The translations under genes and the position numbers were made by a program. From Sanderia malayensis (taxonomy: Eukaryota > Cnidaria > Scyphozoa > Semaeostomeae > Pelagiidae), in NCBI GenBank assembly GCA_013076295.1, contig RQOL01000861.1:3286001-3350000 (forward strand): a DNA stretch of 64,000 nt. The letters are read 5' to 3'. This document shows positions 21,201 through 33,200 of this stretch, one piece after another. Within the stretch, counting starts at the first letter, position 1. Each line of letters opens with the position of its first letter. The notes beneath the pieces were generated by a model, which was not told the DNA's origin, did no database searches, and was given only the letters and a program-made list of their open reading frames with translations.

Positions 21201-24200
21201 AATGCGATCCTACTCATGAATTTTTAACGGGAATTTGTGATTAATAGAGGGAAATGTTCTGCTTTTTGCTGTTGTAGTGACACATATTGTCGGTGGTGAC
21301 CTTGTTTTGAGGTATATTGTCTGCTGTTTCATGATAATTCACGAAAATCAATAATAATTAATGACTTGCTCTGTTTTTCAGCTGTCATCTTTGAAAACAC
21401 TGACGCATCTATGCCAAAGTTTGTCCGGTACAAAATTCGTCTCAGCCACCAATGGCAAGCCCAGCAGAATAACAGCAAAAGAGGAACCTGGAGGACCAAT
21501 CGGTTGTCTCCGTTCTTCGCTCAGCCTGGTCCCAGATCTCTTGGAAACCCGTATGTCTATTTCTCTGACACATGAATTTAAATTTAGCTACAATAATGGA
21601 CACACGTTTTTGGGACATCTGCTATCAACCCGTAAATGCCCTTTGCCGTGTGTTTTGTTCAATGTTGTTTTTTCTATCACATCCTTGTTGTAACAATGGA
21701 ATCTTAATATATTCTGGATTAATTCATTCACCACTCGTTATAACGGGATTTCATTGTAAGTAATTTTTGCCTGACTTGGGTGTGTAAAAAACGGACCATA
21801 GAACGTGGATCTTTTAATGTGCCCTGTTAAGAATGCTCTCCATTTGACCAGGCTTATCTCGTCTATTTTTTAGCACCTACGATTTCCTCTTTATGCCTTT
21901 GCAATATGCAATCGATAAGGCAATAACGAAGATACACACTAATAGCCTTACGTCACACACGGTGAACATATCACAGCCAAGAAATGCGAATGTAAGTCAA
22001 CTGTATTCTTCTTAATTCTTTTCCACTCTTTGTTCAATGTGCGCCCCTGCTTAATGGATACTATAAGTTCATGAGAAGAAAACACGTCTTGTTTTGAGCA
22101 ATGCCAGAAATATCTTTGGTTTCCTTACCAGTTCTGCGACCGATTAATGTCGACCTTTTTCGACTTTTTCATAATTATATTTGCACTATGTTGCATTGCA
22201 CAACATGTATTTAAGATATGGTCAACAGAACTTGCCGCTACTAACAGGATATTATTAATTGCACAATTCATCAGTTTTATCATTGATTATTTAACATCAG
22301 CATTTTTGTCTTTCAGCAATTCCCGTATCCTTCCTATCTTCAAGACCGATTCATTTCTGCTGTGCAGTCCCTTATGCCCCTATTGTTCACTCTTGCCTTC
22401 ATTTATACTGCAACAATGATAATAAAGGTTCGTCTTAATTCAAAGCCAATAATTACACTCAATTACTCAACTCTTACATTACTTTTACGATGCAGTGAAA
22501 GAAAACTCGAACTTTTGAAGCACAAAGATATTTTGCACAAAGTAAGCACAAATTTGATTCGCCTGAAATGCTGCATTACTATCATCGTGTCATTTTTTCA
22601 CCTGCAGGAACTTGTGGCCGAGAAGCAATACCGCTTGAAAGAATCTATGAAGATGATGGGCCTTTCCAACTGGGTACACTGGCTTGCTTGGTTCCTGAAA
22701 AATTTCCTTTTCCTAAGCATTTCCTGTATTCTATTGGCAATCCTTCTCAAAGTATGCTTCTCATCATCATTAGCCGATACAATTTTGCTTGTTTATTTTG
22801 ATTGTCATCTTCTCCGTCTTTGTCATCGTCATCATTAAATTACCTATTGTTTATATTTACTATTTTGGTTGTTTGTTCATTGAACATTTTGCTATTTATT
22901 TTCTTTTCTAGGTTGCCAGGATTTTCGAATTTACTCATTGGAGTGTTATTCTTGTTTTTCTTCTCATCTACGCCTTCTCTTCCATATTCTTCTGCTTCTT
23001 GGTCAGGTAGGTTGAAAAGCTGGGTTGAAAAATAACGTTTTTATTCAAAGAACGTGTGCATATAGTCAGCTTGTATAACACCACAAGTTAATTATTATAT
23101 TTACAAGTTTGCCTGCCTTGTTCTTGCGAGACATTGCGTATATTTTCTTGTTGTTATTTTCCAGCGTTTTCTTTACGAATGCAATACGAAGTATGCTGTT
23201 TGGGGCTGTGTTATGGTTTGGTACATATGCACCATATGCATCATTCGCTTCTCAAGCAACTTTCGAAGAAATGTCCAAGTAAACATGTGGCCTGCTATTT
23301 GTTCACCATCTATCTATGCTCTATAGAACCTAGATTTGTCGATTACCTATACCATTATCTATGAATTTGTCATTGATCTATCTATGTTCTATCTACCTAT
23401 CGATTTGTCGTTGAAATCTCGGGCTCCATAAAAGATAATATCTTGTACAAATACCAAATTCTCCCTGCAGATCGTCTAAAGCCGCTGCCTGCCTCCTTCC
23501 CAATACCTGCCTTGGAATCGCCGTTCAGATCATTACGAAATTCGAGGCTGCGCAAACTGGTGTCCAATGGAGCACATTCGCTGACCCACCCTCGGTAGAT
23601 GACAATTTCTCCCTTGCTGCTACAGTTCTCATGATGTTTGTACAAGCTTTCATTTGCTGGGTCTTAACTTGGTAAGCATCCATGTGCTTCGGTGCATTTT
23701 CTCAGTCCCACTCTTGTGATTTTATTTACCTTTCTTGTGTATATGAATCCTTCCATGCGCAGATTTTCGAGACAAAAACATCTTTAAATCCGGGGTGTTT
23801 CACAGCCAAAAGACTACCAAATACTAGAAGCTTCATTTTTTAATCAAACCGAAGACTCTAAATATGTCTTGTTAATAAAATCACTTTGGTAATCAAATAG
23901 TTTTGCGCGTCTAGTAATCATTTATTGTTGTTAATTATCTTTGCAGGTACATCGAGGCTGTGTTTCCTGGTGAATTCGGAGTTCCCAGGCCGTTTTATTT
24001 TCCTTTTACAGCCTCGTACTGGTGCGGATCGAAAGTTAACTCCAACCAGGTTGTCAGTGTTTACCCTTGAACTTTGGTTTTTGAACTCTTCACTTCTGAC
24101 CTTTGCTTGATACACTGCAACTAAAAAGGAATCCTGCGTATACCTCTGAATTCTCGTTTTCATTCGGAATGTTAATCACAAAATGTCACTCTTTTTCTGT

Positions 24201-27200
24201 CACAGATACATCCAAAAGATGGTGTGGAATTGGACCAGGTTGCCGAGCAAGAACATAACCCAGAAGTAGAAGAAGCCCCCTCAAACCACCCCGTCGGTGT
24301 TGACATACAGAACCTTCGAAAGGTTTTTAAGGTAAGGTTTCCTTTAGATGTCCACTGATGAATACTCGCATGTGCTTATTACTGTCAATATCTTATCACT
24401 ATTATTATTATTATTATCGATTTTTCAGAGCTCTAAAGGTAAGAAAGTTGCGGTAGACGGACTGTCGCTTCAGATATTCAAAGATCAGATAACAGCACTT
24501 CTTGGTCACAATGGAGCTGGTATGAAATGATCAGTTACTTTGCTCTATACCTCTTCAACACTTGACCAGCTCTTTCACTTTATGTTTCAACTGTGTACAT
24601 TTCAACCTGTCTGCACACATTACAACGTACATTGTATAATGTAAGCTGTGATGCTTGCGTTGCACGTTGTAATATGTGTAATGTGTACGTTGTAATGTGT
24701 GCACTCTCCTAGCAGTGCATTTGCTTAAATGTTGATCTTAAAAGCCCTTGAGACGTGAAGAGCCACTTAGTTGTTGTGTACCTGTCTAAGGTTGCTCCAT
24801 GCATAGTGGATGATGCAAGAAGTGTGGATTATTTCTTGTCAATGTGTACTGTCAATAACCTGGGATATTTTTATTCCAGGTAAAACTACGACAATGTCAA
24901 TGCTGACAGGACTGTTTACACCGAGTAGTGGCAGTGCTCACATAGGCAATAAGAGCATCCATACAGATATGGACTCGATAAGGGACAGTCTTGGCTTGTG
25001 TCCACAGCACAACGTACTTTTCGATCGATTGACTGTAAAAGAACACTTGCAATTCTTCATAGCTTTGCAGGTATGTTTCATAATGAATACATTGGCTTTT
25101 CTTATATATTGAAACTGTGATCAACTCTCTATGATAAGCTCTTACCGCTAAAAAAATGCAAGTAAAGACGTGAGTAAACCTTGCAGGAGTCATGAAAACA
25201 TCCTCATGTCACAAGAGTTTTAGTACAAGCAGAAAGGACAATAAGTTAGCAATCAAAGCCTCTGTAGCCATTAACTTCCTCTATTAAATGTCCTTGCTTT
25301 AATAACTCCCCTCCCCCCACAAAGTTGAATTAGCATCCTCTCTCCAATAAACCCCTACATAACATTTAAATGCATCAGGCATTTTATAGACTGAGCACCA
25401 TAGTTTTGCAAATATATAGCTTGAGGTTTTGCTTTCATCCGTGTAAATTTGGTTCTTGTTCATGTACAGGGACTTGGTGGACAAGCTGCTAAAACCAAGA
25501 TCAACGAAATGCTTGCTGACATTCAACTGGTCGATAAAAAAGATGAACAGTCTAGAACCCTATCTGGGGGAATGAAGAGAAAGCTATGGTAATACAGTGC
25601 TTTACGACGATCTTGCCTCTGTCTAATGATGCGATACGTATACCATTTTTGATTGTACCAATGACATTTTGACTGGCACTGGCTGTAACTACTCAGTTTT
25701 TAAAAGCTCGGAATAGTTTTCTGTTTGCTTACATTATGACTCGCTTGTTATCCAACGCTACTTCCTCACTTCACCATAGTTGTGCCATTGCTCTGATTGG
25801 AGAGCCGAACATCGTCTTCTTGGATGAGCCAACCAGCGGCATGGATCCATCGGCAAGAAGAGCCACTTGGGACCTTCTGCAAAAGCACAGAACAAATAAA
25901 ACGATTGTTCTCACTACGCATTTCATGTAAGCAAGACATCGCTCTACATTGATACTGGACTTACGCGATCTCAGCACACTGCATTGGCTATTTATTATTG
26001 TAATGACAACTGACTGTGTCTTGCTACTCCCATGGATATATTTTGATTATCCTTATATATTTTCTCATTATGATGCTTATTGCAGGGACGAGGCTGATTA
26101 CCTTGGTGACAGAATTGCTATAATGGCAGACGGGAAATTACGCTGTTGTGGCAGCTCATTGTTTCTCAAGAAAAGGTAACCCCTGTCTGCTTACTATATA
26201 CAACTGAACTTCCCTGTGGATTGTTATTTTTGACGGATGGTGCATCAATGTTTCCAGTAGACACATTGCTTTGACTCAAACACGATTGCATTATTTTTAC
26301 AGATATGGCGTTGGCTATCATATGACTATTGTTAAAGCTCCGGGATTTCAAGAGAATGAGGTGATAAATCTCATCACTACCAACATACCAAATGCAAAAA
26401 TGGTCAGCAATATCGGTGCAGAATTGGCCTATGTTTTGGAAGATGAGAGCTCCAAGCACTTCAAAGAATTTTTCACCATTCTAGAAGGTAATCGGTGCAA
26501 AATGGCTATGTTTATAAGATGATGTATTTTGACCAATCTTTATTAGATCAATTTATGTTTTTGTTTTTTTCTCGTAGAGCAACAAGAAAAGCTTGGTGTC
26601 AGTAGCTTTGGCGTCTCACTCACAACGCTGGAAGAAGTTTTTCTCAAAGTTGGCGAAGGATTCGATCAAGTGATCGATGAAGCGTGAGTTCAGCTAACTT
26701 TTCATCCTCCCTTCACTCTATCTTCACCCTCTCTTCACTCTATCTTCATCTTCTCTATTTTCACTCTCTTCGTTAAGCCTATCAATTGACCCCATTAATG
26801 CCTTTCACACCCATAATCATGATAGTAAGTTCAAGGTACGTTTATTTGATCTATAACATACTCAGGTATTTTCATTTGTTTTTAGGAATGAGGTACAAGA
26901 AAATGGTCCTGAAAATGGTCCTGATGTCAGTGTGCTTGTTGATGGTGAACCGGATAGCGGTATGAGCCCAGTTTTGTCTTATTTGCAGCTCTATTATCTA
27001 TTCACATATATCTCCTGCTAATATATCTCTTTAATATGACCCCTTTCTATCCGTCTTGCAATTTTGATTCTATATACACACATCTGCTAATATATACTTT
27101 TTTACGTTGAGCCAAACTAGCAGTCGTGTATCAATTTGTCTTGTTGTGCTGTATGATGTATTTGTGATAGGTCCATGATATTGTAAGGTCCAGCATGTTT

Positions 27201-30200
27201 TCTTTATCTTGAGGTGGGCTTTACATTGTTGCGAATCGCTATTGACTCGTACAATTCAACTTCAGATTTAGTTACTGGAGCAGCCCTTGGACTATTGCAC
27301 TTCAAGGCAATGTTCATCAAGCGATTCTTGAATTCATTGAGAGAAAAGAAGGCAATCATATCACAGATTCTCCTGCCAACGCTCATTACCATCTGTGGCT
27401 TGGCACTGGCAAAGAGCACACCAACACAGACTGAGGATCCTGCTCTTGTCATCAATCTGGCACAGCAGGGTTCTTCAAAGGATACTTTCTTTTCGTATAT
27501 GGCTGATTTTAGAGCAGTTCCCGACTCTAAGTTTCTCACAGTAAGTTACTGGCACTCGAATACACTCTTTTCATTAGACTTTAAACCATAGCATCCATTA
27601 TGCACTTTTAAATGACTGCTGTGATGACATCAGTTGCTATCCTCTTTGTTACTCTTTCTGTTTTGCTTGTTATCTGGTTCTGGCCACCGTACACGTCATA
27701 TGGTTTGCTTATTCAATATCTTGGTCTTTGCAGTATGCCAGAGAATACTACAAGAAGGTTAAAGTGACAGCAATTGACGTCAAATCATCGTCTATCAACA
27801 TCAAGAATCGTAACCAAAACGATAGTTTATTCGTCCATGGAAAATCCTACTCAATTTCACCTGATCTGGCAGAATGTTGTAAATACGAATACTTGGTGCT
27901 TAATTCCAAATGCAAAGCGGCGGTAACTGGTTTTTGTTTGATTTATTCATTCATTTCTTCATGCACCTGTAACTACAATAGGGGACAAAAGTCCCTGGGA
28001 CACCTGAAAATTTCATTGGATAATGCTATGCTTCTGCACACTTTGTTCCCTGTGAGTAGAATGCGACCCCACTCCCCCCGAACAATGTTGTTTTGTGCAC
28101 CAGTCTTTTCTCATCACTGGGCCAAAGGAATTCTCGCGATATTGAAAATAACCGCCCTTACAGACAACATTGTTTTGGGGGGAGGGGGATGAAGTATGCG
28201 TGTAAAACTTGCCAAAATCCTGGGTGTTCCAGGACTTTTATCCCCTATTGTAGATGTTTGACTACGACTAATGTCTCGATGTTTCTGTGACCTCAATTCA
28301 CCTGTGCGAGTGCTTGGTTTCTCAACAACAGCTTCCTTTACTTTACTTAAGGTGTACTCCCTTGAGGTTAACGTCTTTTGCATTCTTAAAAATGCATTGT
28401 TGTTGCTTATGAATCTAAAATCTCTTACAGCTTGCAACTAACAGCAAACTATGCAGCAACGTTAAATCATTTGGCTACACAAATTGCTCGTCTTGTTTGA
28501 ACATTACGTAAGCATGCTGGCTTTGATTGTTAACATCTTGTCCTTTCTGCTTGTACTAAAACTCTTGTGACATGAGGACGTTTTCATGACTCCTGCAAGG
28601 TTTACTCACGTCTTTACTTGCATTTTTTAGCGGTAAGAGCTTCGGTAAAAGCTGCCCAGTTCCAGTTTATTTCACACCTCTCCAAGATCCCGTTACTTTC
28701 TTCACTGAGGATCTATTGGAGAGAAGCAAAGGTCGCAAGGGCTTTTTCAAATCAAACGTTGCTGGCATTACTATAAAAGATGACGGGAACAAGGCCAATG
28801 TTGTCTCCTGGTTCAGCAATCAGGTATGCTTGCCTATAGAACAAAGCCTAGATTTATTGCCGTGATATTTCACTAGCAGTAGCCAGGGCCTCCATGATCT
28901 TTTTTATTCTCACAACTTTATGGGAGTAAAATAGTGCTTTGGCTACACGAAAGCGTTTTGAATACTTCCCAACTTTGCTTGCATGAACTATTGGTAATGG
29001 TGGTACTCTTAATGTACATGGCACGTTATTTGATATCATGCGATGTTATTATGTACTGAAAAACACATTCAATTGTATACAATGTGAGTTGTTGTGTCTC
29101 TTGAAGGCCTTGCACACCATAGCAGCTGCCTATTCTGCAGTAAATAACATAATACTGGCGTATCGGATGAACGACTCATCGTACGGAATGCAAGTAACTA
29201 ACCATCCTCTACCAAGAAACGCTCTTGAAAAGGTAATTACACTCGGCTCTTTGTGCCACCAACAACTCAGTGGCGTAGATAGAGGGGGTCAGTGGGCGAA
29301 AAAAACCTTGTAGAGCTAAAATGCCGTTTTGTCGTAAAATAAATATCTTCTGTTTACGTTTAGTTCCAGATAATTTCCTTATCTTATATTCATATTCTTG
29401 AAGAAACAAAAATGCTTGTTAAATTTTTGTCGGAAAATCTGAATTTTTCGCCCCCCCCCCCTATAAAATGTCCTATCTACGCCGTTGATTCAACTGAAAA
29501 ACAGTCAACGGCCTATTGGAAATGGCCGCGTTTTTATGCTACTGACTGGCATGGCTTGTACAGAGTATGTGATGCGATATTAATCTGCTTTCGTTGCCTT
29601 TACAGGTAGAAGTGGCTGCCTCGAACTTTGCTAATCTCACCTTGATCATCTTCCTCACCATGGCAATCTGCTTCATTGCAGCCAGCTTTGTCACGTTCCT
29701 TGTCGCAGAGAGAATGTCAAAGGTACGTTGATTCCGCGTGTTTGAGCATTAACGAATGCCCATCTGGAGCGCATATTTCTCCACGACCAATTTAGATAAG
29801 TCTATAGTCTTATGGGGATGAGATTTCTTCATAAACAGCTTCTGAAACTGATTACATATTTATCTGAAGCCATTAGAGCGCACTCATGTCAAATTACCTT
29901 GTGATATTCCCAGGCAAAGCATGTTCAATTTGTCAGTGGTGTCGGCTCTCTCAGCTATTGGACTGCCTCGCTTGCATGGGATTTCATCAACTTTCTCGTT
30001 CCCGCGGTTATACTTGTCATCCTCTTTGCTGCATTTCAACTTCCTGGATACACAGGAGCAGAACTAGGATACTTGACCGTCATGCTGGTATGTTCTGTAT
30101 TCATTTTATGTTTCAAATATTTTGAAATAGTGCGCAAATAACGCATTATAATGCAATACGACTACACGCTTGGAAGATACATCTGTCATATATCGTATTG

Positions 30201-33200
30201 TTTCAGTTTCTGTTTACAGTATACTAAAACTAGTGTACTGGATGCCAATTGAACTGAACTTGTTTCAGTTAATAATTGAGTATTCCTCTAGCTAACATTT
30301 TTACGCTGAAATATATTGTTTTTTTAGTTGTTCTACGGCCTGAGTGTTTTGCCGTTTGTCTACTGTTTGTCGTTCCTATTCTCGAATCCACTTATTGCTT
30401 ACTCAGTTGTATCATTGCTGCTTATGATAATCAGTCTGGTATGTATATTTTCCCTTTCTACCTTCATTTGCATTTATTTAGCCAAGTTATGCAGTAAAAG
30501 CCCGGATATATAAGAACCAATTGGTAAAGACCTTGCAAGGTGATATTTCTGCTCATAAAAATAGAGTCAATAATAGCTTATTGTGTTTTAACAATAGTCT
30601 AGATGTTAAAGTTGCAGGTTCTTATATGCGGGTTTTGACTGTAATCCTTTGAAGCGTCTCAATTTTTGAGATGCACGAGAAAGGCTTTAGAGTTGCCACG
30701 CAATGCCTTGAATGCATTGAACAGGACGTGACGCATGTTATTTGTTTTCTTCAGGCCATGGTCATTGGAGTGTTCGTTTGCAGAATTCCTATTCTTGGCT
30801 ACGAAAAAGAAGCAGAAATAATGCATCACGTCTTCTTACTATTCCCAACATACGCGTAAAAATAATTTGACATCTTTTTTGCTAGATATCCCTTAAGTAT
30901 CTTAAATATTATCTTTTCAAGTTTCCCTCATCATCTCTCTTAATCAACCGGGGGACCTGACCATGCAGTAACTTAATTGAAGATCCTTCGTGTAGCTTTG
31001 CTTTTCATTTTTTTCGTAGATTCCCGCAAAGTTTGATGGACATAGCAATAAACGCAGAGTACAGGAAATCATGTCAACCGTACGCCCTCTATAACACTCA
31101 ATTTTTTTTATTTTGTACTGCATTTGTTCCGAAAGGACTTTACGTCAATGCTCTTATTGCTATGCATTGGATGTAGTTATCTTATTGATGCAGTACGCAG
31201 TTATGTTTCAATCAACATCGTCTGGATTGGATATGTTGTTTTTATTGCAGTGCCCCGCAGATTTGCGAGTTTCAAGGTAAGAAATGGCACGAAAGTGCAT
31301 TGAACTGGGAGTATCCTGGCAGTGGCAAAGCTCTTCTTTACATGGCCATCGAATGCGTTGTATACTTCATCCTTATCATCCTCTTTGAGGTAATACATGC
31401 TGTATAACTTATCTAGTATATCAATGTTTTTAGTTGTTTGTATTTGGGAATTCATTTCGTTTTCATGCCACAATGGTTCAGGCATGTCAAAACTACGATG
31501 CCTGTTTTTTAGAAATTGAAATTCATAACATGCTATTATTTATTTATTTTTAGGAGAACTTCTTTTTGGGCAGCCTCTTTGCCAACAAAAACGAGCAAGC
31601 ATCTACACATGATGCGGTGAGCAAATTATCAACAGTAGCATAGCAACATTATATAAACCATCCAATCAACATCTAGAATGGTTGTAACGTACAACATAAT
31701 AGAAGATCTCCGATGTCCAATTGCAGCTATTACTCACTTGATGCTTTGAATTGATTGTTGAAGTTTCCTTCTAGGATGAAGACGTGAAGTTAGAGAGAAG
31801 ACGAATTGAACAAATGACTGATGATGATTATAAAAATGAAGCCGTTGTCATGAAAAATCTTACAAAGGTTAGAATAATCTTTTGTGATTTCATCCGCGAT
31901 TTGAAACGTAAAAGAAATCTCGAAAATGCCTTCCAGTTTATTCTCCAATATCCCAGTATACTGAGCCTTCGTAACAATTTGAATCACAGATTATTTTTAT
32001 CATTGCAGTGAAACGACATTCTAAAATTGCGATATAGTGTGATATTTATATATTTATATTACAGTCACAGCTTTTCCATTTTTAGATTTACAGTAGTAAC
32101 AATATGGTGGCAGTAGATCACCTTTCAATTGGCATTCCCAGAGCCGAATGCTTTGGACTACTTGGAGTCAATGGTATGTAAATAGTTTTTGCATTTTTTG
32201 GCAATGAAATTTCAAGCTCTTTTATCCTGGAGCTGTCTCATTATTGCTGAGTAGTAATATCGCGTGAAACTCTTAACTAACAACTTCCAAAGTCGTGTTT
32301 CTGAGGATGAAGTTGCAGTTGAGAAGTGCTGTTATCTGCCAGATCCTTGTCCTCGTTACACTTTCATTTTATTCAATTGTTTATATTTTTAATTTACAAA
32401 GGTGCTGGTAAGACAACCACGTTTGGGATGCTCACTGGTGAACACAGTATCACTCATGGCACTGCTTACCTCGACGGTTTCAATATTCAAATGCATCTTC
32501 GCGAGGTATTGGCATTTCCCTTTTAACGCTCGCACCATATTCATAAGTTTATTGAGTCAGGTTTACACTCAGTGTAGATTAAAGTTGGTTGGACCAGTCC
32601 AACTGAACAAGATGAATTAGTACCTAAGAACCTTTGATTGATAATTGTCTTTCAGGTTCAACAAAGAATTGGGTACTGCCCTCAGGTAAGTCATGCAGTA
32701 TTTGTATATAAAAGCATTAATTGCATTGTATTGAATTTTCGATAGATAAATTGAATTTTAATGTGATATTTAACGATTTTCTGCTTGCGCTATTCCAGTT
32801 CGATGCCTTGGTTGATAATCTCACTGGTCGTGAAATGCTGGAGATGTTTGCAAGACTACGTGGCATACCTGTAACGAGAATAAACACAGTTGTACGTACT
32901 GCCATTCAACAGTTGAACTTGACCAACTGGGCTGATAAGATGTGCGGAAATTACAGGTATGTGTCTCACTTAACCGCTGATCGCTAATGATACACATCAC
33001 TATTAGCATCAACATAAACGCAACAACAGCACCATAGACTGACGTCAAACACCGATCCAGTCTTGAGGAGTTCAGGACATGACGTCATGAATGAATACAT
33101 TTCGAAAGTATACTGCACTACAGTCAGGCTTTAATCATCTGTGTGTATCATATATGTATATCACTGTTTTTAGTGGTGGAAATAAAAGAAAGCTCAGTAC

